Below are positions 56,728 through 64,000 of a DNA stretch of 64,000 nucleotides, piece by piece (within the stretch, counting starts at the first letter, position 1; every line of letters starts with the position of its first letter). The position numbers and the translations under genes are program-made. The stretch is from Clostridium weizhouense. GTDB lineage: Bacteria; Bacillota; Clostridia; Clostridiales; Clostridiaceae. The stretch spans positions 62,001 to 126,000 of the forward strand of contig NZ_JAHXPT010000003.1 of assembly GCF_019431045.1 (NCBI RefSeq). Direction: 5' to 3'. The notes beneath the pieces were generated by a model. The model was not told the DNA's origin and did not search any database. It saw nothing but the letters and a program-made list of their open reading frames with translations.

Positions 56728-56950
56728 ATATGTTTTAAAACAGTGGCGATATTATACTATAAAGCTCATGGACATAGGAATTTACTTAAAGAACTCTAAA
56801 ATAAAGTTTAGTTCAATTAATGCATGCTCCCAATCAAAGATTGTTGACAAGCAATTAACTGTACAAATCTTCATTAAGAGTTCTAAAAAGCAAATTCTAA
56901 TGCCAGTTCGCCCTTATACTAAAATATCAACATTCACTTAAAACATAGCG
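56728..56950. mobile_element. Near-palindromic MITE-like element
   Basis: The 223-bp element has outer inverted ends (TATGTTTTAA and TTAAAACATA) and its two arms of about 105 bp are imperfect reverse complements of each other; for example AGAATTTGCTT, AGAACTCTTAATGAAGATTT and AGTTAATTGC on the right arm match GGAATTTACTT, AGAACTCTAAAATAAAGTTT and CAATTAATGC on the left. A perfect 10-bp direct repeat TTATATATAG flanks it (56718-56727 and 56951-56960), consistent with a target-site duplication. There is no open frame. The rest of the gap to YgiQ (56961-57162) contains nothing I recognise. Confidence 0.75.
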
Positions 56951-57162
56951 TTATATATAGAAAATAATATCTTAAATATATAAGTTTATTATACCAATAA
57001 TAGTACTTTATTTCCATAAAATAGAAAAGGGTATTCATAAGGGTTAAAAGCATTTTTTATTAATAAACGTATAGAACGGATAAATCTTGACGGCATTACT
57101 TAAAGAATATAAACTAGTATGAGGATTATGAAACTTAAAGATAAGATTAAGTAGGTGAAAGA

Positions 57163-59151
57163 ATGGAAACAACAGAAAAAAAATTTTTACCAATAAGTAA
57201 GAAGGATATGAAAGAAAGAGGCTGGGATGAATTAGATTTTATAATTGTAACGGCTGATGCATATATAGATCATCATAGTTTTGGTACTGCTATTATATCA
57301 AGAGTATTAGAACATGAAGGATATAAAGTAGGAGTAATAGCGCAACCAGATTGGAAGACACTTTATGATTTTCAAAGACTAGGAAGACCTAAATATGGTT
57401 TTTTAGTTAATGCAGGAAATATGGACTCAATGGTTAATCATTATACCGTAAGTAAAAAACTTAGAGAAAAGGACTTTTATTCTCCAGGTGGAAAGATGGG
57501 ATTAAGACCAGATAGAGCAACTATAGTTTATTGTAATAAAATAAGAGAAGCGTATAAAGATATTGATATAGTAATTGGTGGAATCGAAGCGAGTCTTAGA
57601 AGGTTTGCACATTATGATTATTGGAGTGATAAGGTTAGAAAATCTATGCTTATAGATAGTGGAGCAGATTTGCTTATATATGGCATGGGAGAAAAGCAAG
57701 TTGTTGAAGTTGCTGAAAGCTTGAAAAATGGTGTAAGAGCAAAAGATATTACATATTTAAATGGTACTTGTTATGTCACTGAAACTTTAGAAAATTTACA
57801 AGACTACATTGAAATACCTTCTTATAAAGACGTGTGTGCGGACAAGAAGAAATATGCTGAAGCAAGTAAAGTTCAATATCTAGAACAAGATCCTGTAAGG
57901 GGAAAAATTATTGTACAAAAACATGCCAACAAATATTTAGTTCAAAATAAACCACAGCTCCCATTAAATAGAAAAGAACTAGATGAAGTTTATGATTTGC
58001 CTTATATGAAAAATTATCATCCTATTTATAAAGGATTAGGAGGAATTGCAGCAATTGAAGAGGTTAAATTTAGTACAGTAAGTTCAAGGGGATGCTTTGG
58101 AAACTGTAATTTTTGTGCTATAACTTTTCATCAAGGAAGGATTGTCCAAAGTAGAAGCAAGGAATCAATATTAAAAGAGGTAGAGGAAATAACTAATCTT
58201 CAAGATTTTAAAGGATATATACATGATGTTGGTGGGCCGACAGCTAATTTTAGAAAACCAGCTTGTAGCAATCAATTAGCATTTGGAGCTTGTAAGGCAA
58301 AAGAATGTTTATACCCATCTCCATGTGAAAATATGGAAGTAGATCATAGTGAATATTTAGATCTACTAAGGTCTATAAGAAAAATTCCTAAAGTTAAAAA
58401 AGCATTTGTACGTTCAGGACTTAGATATGATTATATAATGGCTGACAAAGATGATACATTTTTCAAGGAGTTAGTGGAGCATCATGTAAGTGGAAAATTA
58501 AAAGTTGCACCAGAACATGTATCTAAAGAAGCTTTAAAGTATATGGGGAAGCCATCAGGGGAAACTTATGATAAATTTACAGAAAAATTTTATAAAATAA
58601 CTAAAAAGTTAGGTAAAAAGCAATTTATAGTTCCGTATCTTATGTCTAGTCATCCAGGGAGTACATTAAAAAGTGCAATAGAGCTTGCTGAATATTTAAG
58701 GGATATAAATTATCAACCAGAACAAGTTCAAGATTTTTATCCTACACCAGGGACTTTGGCTACTACCATGTATTATACTGGATTAGATCCTTTAACAATG
58801 AAAGAAGTATATGTACCAAAAACTAAACATGAAAAGGCAATGCAAAGAGCGCTTCTTCAGTATAAAAATCCTAAGTACTATACATTGGTATATGAAGCAT
58901 TAACAGAGTCAAATAGGACAGATTTAATTGGAAATGGTCCTAAGTGTCTTATAGTTGATAAATATAAGACTAATAAATCACAATATAATAAAAATCAAGG
59001 TGTTAGAAACAAATCTTCTAAAAGCAATGATAATGGCAATAAAAAGTATGTAAAGAAAGACAAGTCGTATAGTAATTTAAAAGAGAAAAGTAAAAATAAT
59101 AAAAAACAAAAAGATAAGTCATTAAAGAATAAAACAAAAAGGCGAAAATAA
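57163..59151 (+). CDS. YgiQ-family radical SAM protein
   Basis: 662 residues. The N-terminal YgiQ domain (about 1-290; [31 protein letters not shown]) precedes a radical SAM domain with the cluster motif [10 protein letters not shown] near residue 313. The C-terminal tail (about 605-662) is Lys/Asn-rich and probably disordered. Family function is not settled. The ATG follows TAGGTGAAAG. It is a single gene with its own strong terminator. Confidence 0.93.
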   Translation: METTEKKFLPISKKDMKERGWDELDFIIVTADAYIDHHSFGTAIISRVLEHEGYKVGVIAQPDWKTLYDFQRLGRPKYGFLVNAGNMDSMVNHYTVSKKLREKDFYSPGGKMGLRPDRATIVYCNKIREAYKDIDIVIGGIEASLRRFAHYDYWSDKVRKSMLIDSGADLLIYGMGEKQVVEVAESLKNGVRAKDITYLNGTCYVTETLENLQDYIEIPSYKDVCADKKKYAEASKVQYLEQDPVRGKIIVQKHANKYLVQNKPQLPLNRKELDEVYDLPYMKNYHPIYKGLGGIAAIEEVKFSTVSSRGCFGNCNFCAITFHQGRIVQSRSKESILKEVEEITNLQDFKGYIHDVGGPTANFRKPACSNQLAFGACKAKECLYPSPCENMEVDHSEYLDLLRSIRKIPKVKKAFVRSGLRYDYIMADKDDTFFKELVEHHVSGKLKVAPEHVSKEALKYMGKPSGETYDKFTEKFYKITKKLGKKQFIVPYLMSSHPGSTLKSAIELAEYLRDINYQPEQVQDFYPTPGTLATTMYYTGLDPLTMKEVYVPKTKHEKAMQRALLQYKNPKYYTLVYEALTESNRTDLIGNGPKCLIVDKYKTNKSQYNKNQGVRNKSSKSNDNGNKKYVKKDKSYSNLKEKSKNNKKQKDKSLKNKTKRRK

Positions 59152-59167
59152 CTGATATTTATATTAA

Positions 59168-59216
59168 GATAACTTTATTACATTATATTAACTTTATGTA
59201 ATAAAGTTATTTTTTA
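59168..59216 (+). terminator. Terminator after ygiQ
   Basis: ATAACTTTATTACAT pairs perfectly with ATGTAATAAAGTTAT, followed by TTTTTT. Confidence 0.85.
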
Positions 59217-59370
59217 TATATAAATATAGAATATAATTATGTATAATATAGTTATAAATACAAAAATAGGTAACCGATTGCATATTGCTAAATAATGGGA
59301 TAAATTAAAGTTTTAAATTTTTTATTACATATATTTTAAGAAGTAGATAATTAAAAAGTTATTTTGGTTA

Positions 59371-59460
59371 TTTTTTATAAGTTTCTAACTATGCTGGCAA
59401 GCTATGTTATTTATAAATATTTTAAGATTTATATTAATAAACAAACTTTATTAGAACTTA
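59371..59460 (+). repeat. 90-bp interspersed repeat upstream of chemoreceptor
   Basis: Second copy of the sequence at 25501-25590; see that entry. Confidence 0.6.
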
Positions 59461-59492
59461 TATATTAGTTATTTTAATTTAAGGGGGTAAAT

Positions 59493-61499
59493 ATGAAAAA
59501 AAGTAAAAGTATAAAAATGAATTTAATTAAAAATTTATCGTTAGGATTTGTGCTTATATTTGGAATTGCATTTTTAGGAACTTTTCTAGTAGTTCAAAAG
59601 AATTTAACCCAAATAAAAGAAGAAAGTATGATAAGGATTATGAATGATGCGGCCACTATCATTCAACAAAAATTAAACACTAAACTTGTTATGGCACGTT
59701 CAGTAGCATCGGATAGTACAGTTTCTGATATGAACTTAACATTAGATCAGAAAAGTGAAGTTTTAAATAAATATCTTGGAAGCTTAAATATAAGATCTAT
59801 AGGAATAGCTACAATTGATGGACAATTGGTTACAACAGACAATTATTCAGAAAATATATTTAATAGGGATTATTTTAAAAAAGCTATGAATAATGAAACA
59901 TATATAAGTTCTCCATCATTTGTCAAAGGAACAAATGAACAAATAATTTTTGTTGCTGTCCCTTTAAAAAATGGACAAGATATAGTAGGTGTTTTGACAT
60001 GTACATTTGAAAGTAATTTTTTATCAATGGACTTAAACAATTTAAAATATTTTAAAATGACAGGCAATTCTTATATTCTAGACAAAAATGGAACTATAAT
60101 TGCTTCAGAAAAATTAGAGGATGTACACAATCAAAAAAATATATTAAAAGAATCAAAGAAAAATGAAGATTTAAAAGAATTAGCATCAATACATCAAAAG
60201 ATGATTACTGGAGAAACACAAGTAGAAAATTTTAAAGATGGAGAAGAAAAGTATATTGCATACACTCAATTGCCTGGAACAGAAGGTTGGTCAATAGCAT
60301 TAGAAGTAAGTGCTAATGATGTAAACAAAGAAAAAGATGTAATTATAACATTATTTATTATAGTATCAATAGTAGGAATAAGTTTACTTATATGTATAAT
60401 ATTTATGATAGGTGAATTACTAGGTAGAAGACTTAAAAAACTAAAGGGGAATATAGAGATATTATCAAATGGTATATTTAATCAGACAATAGATTCAAAA
60501 GAACTTAGTAGAAATGATGAAATTGGAGATATCAATAGATCCTTAAGTAAAACTAGAGAATCTATAAGGAATATGATTAAGCAGGTAAAAGATGACGTTA
60601 TAGTTTTAAATAATCAATCACAATTATTAGAAAATACTTCTACTCAAATAACATATGGAGCTAAAAATATTTCTATTGCTATGCATGAATCAGCAAAAGC
60701 GAATACAAATCAATCAGGTGAAATATTAAAAATAAATGATGAAATGAGAGAGTTTGGAGAAAATATAGATTATATGAATAATCATATTGAAAATGTTGCT
60801 GAAATGTCTTATAACATAGAATCACAATTAGTTAAAAGCAGTGAAAATATGCATGAGTTAAATAGTTCATTAGACAATTTTGATAGTAGTTTTAATAATT
60901 TTAATAACGATATTACTAATATGAATGGCAAAATAGCATCTATTGAAAAGATTACTACAACAATTAATTTAATAGCAGAACAAACTAATTTATTAGCCTT
61001 AAATGCAGCCATTGAGGCTGCAAGAGCAGGAGAGGCAGGTAATGGATTTAGTGTTGTTGCAGATGAAATAAGAAAACTTGCAGAACAAAGTAAGGAATCA
61101 GTAAATGAAATTGGTATAATAGTTAAAAATGTTCTTAATGAATGTAAAAATATTATTTGTTCAACTAATGATATAAATTTAGAGGTTTCTAATCAAAAAG
61201 ATAAAATTAATAATACAATAAAATCATTCAATAGCATTTTAAATCTTTTAAGAGAAGTTACACCTAAAATTCAACAAATATCAGAAATATCTAGTAATAA
61301 CAATACTAAAAAAGATCATATTTTAGAAGTAATACAATCTGTTACAGCTATATCACAACAATTAGTTGCTAGTACTGAAGAAGTAGATGCAACAGCAGAA
61401 GAATTTAATGTATCTAGCAAAGATATTAATACAGTTTCAGAAAAGTTAATAGAACTAATAGAAGAGTTAAATAAAGAAGTAAATAAATTTAGTATATAA
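59493..61499 (+). CDS. Methyl-accepting chemotaxis protein (dCache type)
   Basis: 668 residues: two membrane helices (about 10-32 and 285-307) around an extracellular double-Cache-like domain (with [24 protein letters not shown] and [26 protein letters not shown]), then HAMP (about 308-362) and the signalling domain ending near 668. The tip hairpin is intact ([30 protein letters not shown]). It should sense an extracellular ligand, possibly an amino acid, and feed CheA. It contrasts with the decayed receptor at 884-1954. GGGGG precedes the ATG; terminator at 61501-61548. Confidence 0.93.
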   Translation: MKKSKSIKMNLIKNLSLGFVLIFGIAFLGTFLVVQKNLTQIKEESMIRIMNDAATIIQQKLNTKLVMARSVASDSTVSDMNLTLDQKSEVLNKYLGSLNIRSIGIATIDGQLVTTDNYSENIFNRDYFKKAMNNETYISSPSFVKGTNEQIIFVAVPLKNGQDIVGVLTCTFESNFLSMDLNNLKYFKMTGNSYILDKNGTIIASEKLEDVHNQKNILKESKKNEDLKELASIHQKMITGETQVENFKDGEEKYIAYTQLPGTEGWSIALEVSANDVNKEKDVIITLFIIVSIVGISLLICIIFMIGELLGRRLKKLKGNIEILSNGIFNQTIDSKELSRNDEIGDINRSLSKTRESIRNMIKQVKDDVIVLNNQSQLLENTSTQITYGAKNISIAMHESAKANTNQSGEILKINDEMREFGENIDYMNNHIENVAEMSYNIESQLVKSSENMHELNSSLDNFDSSFNNFNNDITNMNGKIASIEKITTTINLIAEQTNLLALNAAIEAARAGEAGNGFSVVADEIRKLAEQSKESVNEIGIIVKNVLNECKNIICSTNDINLEVSNQKDKINNTIKSFNSILNLLREVTPKIQQISEISSNNNTKKDHILEVIQSVTAISQQLVASTEEVDATAEEFNVSSKDINTVSEKLIELIEELNKEVNKFSI

Positions 61500-61500
61500 T

Positions 61501-61548
61501 AAAAAGCTGCTTTAGTTTGGTATAAAATCAAGCAAGAGCAGCTTTTAT
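61501..61548. terminator. Terminator between convergent genes
   Basis: AAAAGCTGCT pairs with AGCAGCTTTT, followed by ATTATATT. Confidence 0.7.
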
Positions 61549-61646
61549 TATATTCCAATAAGATTTTTATTATTGAAATTTTAAAAGTCAGGTGTTAAAA
61601 ATTTATAGCTTTAAAGTTAGTTTGAAGAATTATATATAATAAAATT

Positions 61647-61853
61647 TTAATATTGAATAGTATTTCCTGTACTTTCGATACAGTTTTTAATTTGCTCAGA
61701 GGTAGCGGGATTATTGTAAGCTACTTCAATACTACTACGTCCAAGGTCAACACAAACTTTATTTACTCCTTCAATATTTTCAAGTGCATTTTTTACTTGA
61801 GTTTTAATATTTTCATTACCTAAGCCATTAACAATATAATGATCTCTTTCCAT
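61647..61853 (-). CDS. HMA-fold protein lacking the metal-binding CxxC
   Basis: 68 residues with the CopZ-like beta-alpha-beta pattern (IVNGLGNENIKTQVKNALENIEGVNKVCVDL). Where GMTCxxC should be, this protein has GLGNENI, so both metal-binding cysteines are gone. It may bind another ligand or partner, or be a fold remnant. GAGATA with AGGGAG-type site precedes the ATG on the minus strand. Confidence 0.75.
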   Translation of the reverse strand: MERDHYIVNGLGNENIKTQVKNALENIEGVNKVCVDLGRSSIEVAYNNPATSEQIKNCIESTGNTIQY

Positions 61854-62033
61854 ATAGAATATCTCCCTTCATAAAAACTATAAATATAGTATGTTCAAAA
61901 TGAAAGAATATATTTAAATTTTATTAGATATATAAGTTTTTATTTAATAACTATAATTTTTTATATAGATGTATCAAAATATTAAAAATATCAAATAATA
62001 AGATTTATAAAAGTAAATAAAGGAGGAGTATAT

Positions 62034-62213
62034 ATGAATAAAGATGATGTTATTTGTACATGTTTTAATGTTACTCTTAAAGATGTAGAGGATGCTATAA
62101 AAAATGGAGCTAAATCATTTGATGAAGTTCAAGAGGCTACTAATATTGGTACTGGATGTGGAGCTTGTTTAGAAAATGCAGAAGAGATAGTAAATAATTT
62201 ATTATCTAAGTAG
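62034..62213 (+). CDS. BFD-like [2Fe-2S] protein
   Basis: 59 residues with the pattern ICTCFNVT, about 33 residues, then GTGCGACLENAEEI. The CxC and CxxC pairs match bacterioferritin-associated-ferredoxin-like [2Fe-2S] binding domains. A perfect AGGAGG precedes the ATG. It is divergent from the HMA-fold gene, so both could be linked to metal or redox handling; that is inference. A terminator follows at 62249-62300. Confidence 0.85.
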   Translation: MNKDDVICTCFNVTLKDVEDAIKNGAKSFDEVQEATNIGTGCGACLENAEEIVNNLLSK

Positions 62214-62248
62214 AACTTTAAATATAATATTATAGAAACTTTTATTTT

Positions 62249-62300
62249 AAAGAGATTATCTCAAAAACATATTTATATATTTGAGGTAATCTCTTTAAAT
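62249..62300 (+). terminator. Terminator of the TCTCAAA family
   Basis: AAAGAGATTATCTCAAA pairs with TTTGAGGTAATCTCTTT, with the shared loop ACATATTTATATAT. Confidence 0.8.
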
Positions 62301-62433
62301 AATATAAAAATATCTATTTGTTTTTAGTATTTATAATGATTATAATATCATTTATATTGAATAATTGATATAACAAATAAAATATGGTATAATTTTCAAA
62401 AATATATACGTTATTAAGAAAAGGAATATAGAA

Positions 62434-62580
62434 ATGATAAAAACAGTTATTATACTAATAGTCATTATAACAATAATTTTTATATTATCATTAAGTAAAA
62501 CTTTTAGTAGAGCTGATAAAAATGCTGAACATATTTTTAAAGATTATAAAGATGACAAAGATAATATAGAAAATTTATAA
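62434..62580 (+). CDS. Small single-pass membrane protein
   Basis: 48 residues: one N-terminal helix (about 4-21, VIILIVIITIIFILSL) and a short charged cytosolic or external tail (DYKDDKDNIENL). AAAGGAAT precedes the ATG. Similar short membrane proteins are common in clostridia. No function recognised. It is likely coding by its ribosome binding site and clean start and stop. Confidence 0.55.
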   Translation: MIKTVIILIVIITIIFILSLSKTFSRADKNAEHIFKDYKDDKDNIENL

Positions 62581-62774
62581 TATATGCTTATAAAACTAGA
62601 TAATGTTAATTAAAAATATAATTTTCCATAAAAATTATAAATGTATTAACTTAATTATAACATATATAATTAAAATGCTTATAAAAATATAAAAAATAAT
62701 TCATAAATATTAGAAAATATGGAAAAATATAATAATTTTCTATATAATTATTATATAGAAAGGGGATGAAAACT

Positions 62775-63062
62775 ATGAAGGTTGAATTTTGTGTCGCAGA
62801 GACTGGAGACATTGTATTTACAAAACAATCTAAAGATTTACAACATATACTTGGTGTAATTACTCAAATTGGGACAGAAATTAGTCTATCTTTTAGTAAA
62901 GACGATTTCATCCATGGATATGTTGAAAATACAATGTATCAAGTTAATGCAGAAGAAAATGATGAAAGTTTGAGAATATATATTTCAAATGATTATAATT
63001 TGTATAAAAGTAAAAAAAGAATTTCACCTGAACATCTTAGCGCAGTAAAACTAAATGATTAA
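62775..63062 (+). CDS. Hypothetical small cytosolic protein
   Basis: 95 residues, mixed alpha/beta pattern (KVEFCVAETGDIVFTKQS, GTEISLSFSKDDFIHGYVEN). No membrane segment. Start: ATG at 62775, 9 bp after AAAGGGG; the ATG at 62766 abuts the ribosome binding site. Family not recognised. Upstream (62630-62651) lies a 22-bp sequence identical to one before nagE (5038-5059). Confidence 0.7.
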   Translation: MKVEFCVAETGDIVFTKQSKDLQHILGVITQIGTEISLSFSKDDFIHGYVENTMYQVNAEENDESLRIYISNDYNLYKSKKRISPEHLSAVKLND

Positions 63063-63082
63063 TATCATATAATAACAAAGAT

Positions 63083-63118
63083 AAAAGGACTCTAAAAAAA
63101 TTAGAGTTCTTTTATTTT
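63083..63118 (+). terminator. Rho-independent terminator
   Basis: AAAAGGACTCTAA pairs with TTAGAGTTCTTTT, followed by ATTTTGG. Confidence 0.8.
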
Positions 63119-63184
63119 GGGTAATAAATTTTTCCTATAAGTTAATTTTTATGGTATTATATCTATATTGATTATTATATTAAT

Positions 63185-63344
63185 AAGGCATAATCAAAAA
63201 ACAATAAGTCTATTTGCTCGCGTATTTTTTATCATGCTGGCTTTTCAAATTGATCTAATAGGTACACTATGAGGACAATTCATATCTTTGCCTGATGAAA
63301 AATATACATTGCAACTTTTGACTTGTTATTTATTTTCATGTGCC
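63185..63344 (+). repeat. GGCATA-ended 160-bp element, copy 2
   Basis: AAGGCATAATC to CATGTGCC, the same length and block order as 6769-6928. The inner stem AATTG/CAATT replaces GATTG/CAATC of copy 1 and encloses CTAATAGGTACACTATGAG. It ends 21 bp before the xth start codon. Confidence 0.7.
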
Positions 63345-63364
63345 GAAAGTAAAGGAGATAACAT

Positions 63365-64000
63365 ATGAAGAAGTTAATTTCATGGAATGTGAATGGATTA
63401 AGAGCTTGTGTGAAAAAAGGCTTTTTAGATGTTTTAAAAGAAAATGATGCTGATATATTTTGTATTCAAGAAAGTAAGCTTCAAGAAGGACAAATAGACT
63501 TACAGTTAGATGGATATTATGATTATTGGAATTATGCAGAGAAAAAAGGATATTCAGGTACTGCAATTTTTGCTAAAGAAAAGGCTTTAGATGTAAAATT
63601 AGGAATTGGAATAGAAGAACATGATAAAGAAGGAAGAGTAATAACATTAGAATATGAAGATTTTTATATAGTTAATGTTTATACTCCAAATTCTCAACAA
63701 AAATTAGCTAGAATTGATTATAGAATGAAATGGGAAGAGGCATTTAGAGAATATTTAAAAGAATTAGAGAAGAGAAAACCAGTAATATTATGTGGAGATC
63801 TAAACGTAGCACATAATGAAATAGATTTAAAAAATCCTAAGAGTAATAGAAAAAATGCAGGATTTAGTGATCAAGAAAGGGAAAAAATAAGTAAGCTTTT
63901 GGAGTCTGGATTTATAGATACATATAGATACTTTTATCCAGATAAAGAAGGGGTATACTCTTGGTGGTCGTATAGATTTAATGCAAGAGAAAATAATGCT
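63365..64000 (+). CDS. xth: Exodeoxyribonuclease III, partial at the window edge
   Basis: A 3'-5' exonuclease and AP endonuclease for base-excision repair. The visible 212 residues start MKKLISWNVNGLRA, with CIQESKLQ (Glu for metal), VNVYTPNSQ, CGDLNVAHNEIDLKNPK and GFIDTYRYFYP, all standard ExoIII motifs. The frame is still open at the right edge, where about 40 C-terminal residues with the final catalytic DHxP should follow. AAAGGAG precedes the ATG at 63365. Confidence 0.95.
   Translation, partial: MKKLISWNVNGLRACVKKGFLDVLKENDADIFCIQESKLQEGQIDLQLDGYYDYWNYAEKKGYSGTAIFAKEKALDVKLGIGIEEHDKEGRVITLEYEDFYIVNVYTPNSQQKLARIDYRMKWEEAFREYLKELEKRKPVILCGDLNVAHNEIDLKNPKSNRKNAGFSDQEREKISKLLESGFIDTYRYFYPDKEGVYSWWSYRFNARENNA

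Noticed and set aside
57120-57155. Eleven-codon open frame before ygiQ
   Set aside because: It has no leader-peptide features (no repeated amino acid, no attenuator) and is too short to support.
1-64000. CRISPR arrays
   Set aside because: The repeats seen here are dispersed or paired; nowhere do short repeats alternate with regular unique spacers.

Overview
The window is very AT-rich and gene-dense, with AGGAGG-type ribosome binding sites, a T-box, purine and preQ1 riboswitches, and a gene set (pyruvate carboxylase, xpt-pbuX, [FeFe]-hydrogenase-like protein, S-layer-homology protein, methyl-accepting chemotaxis proteins, secreted pullulanase) typical of a Clostridium (Clostridiaceae) chromosome. 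I see no phage, plasmid functions, rRNA, tRNA, CRISPR array or intact insertion sequence. All genes appear chromosomal. The last gene (xth, exonuclease III) runs off the right edge.

Layout. 0-2 kb: a hypothetical coiled-coil protein and a decayed chemotaxis receptor. 2-6.6 kb: N-acetylglucosamine use (nagR-nagA-nagB, then a PTS IICB gene), with three tandem NagR-type operators over the start of transcription. 7-13.3 kb: membrane and small proteins around topB. 13.8-20.9 kb: a DnaQ-DinG helicase, a guanine-riboswitch-controlled purine salvage pair (xanthine/uracil permease, xpt) and a MATE exporter. 21.9-30.5 kb: pyruvate carboxylase, secreted pullulanase, ogt and a PHP phosphatase. 30.7-37.3 kb: MTA/SAH-type deaminase, an adenine-type purine riboswitch with no evident target gene, a T-box tyrS, purine nucleoside phosphorylase and a split ThrE-type exporter. 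37.5-45.5 kb: a PepSY/SLH surface protein, an atypical [FeFe]-hydrogenase-like protein, a MerR regulator, a small alarmone synthetase, galE and a preQ1-riboswitch queT. 46.5-53.7 kb: a five-gene exopolysaccharide operon. 54-64 kb: the UPF0237/UPF0210 pair, a YgiQ-type radical SAM protein, a full chemotaxis receptor, small metal-related proteins and xth.

The most interesting system is the 46.5-53.7 kb operon. It pairs a BcsA-like processive glycosyltransferase without a PilZ domain and a BcsB-like partner with a membrane-bound GGDEF protein whose catalytic motif is gone but whose RxxD inhibitory site is intact. This suggests a c-di-GMP receptor subunit, in the manner of Listeria PssE or Pseudomonas PelD, driving synthesis of an unknown polymer.

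The second theme is intergenic structure. At least five families of short interspersed repeats occur here: a 160-bp element with GGCATA ends placed just upstream of genes; a 223-bp near-palindromic MITE-like element with a 10-bp flanking direct repeat, plus degraded relatives; a leader-like element shared by ogt and tyrS that ends in a T-run; a 90-bp sequence upstream of both pulA and a chemotaxis receptor; and a strongly conserved family of TATCTCAAA/TTTGAGATA terminators. Repeats were found by eye, so copy numbers and identities are approximate.
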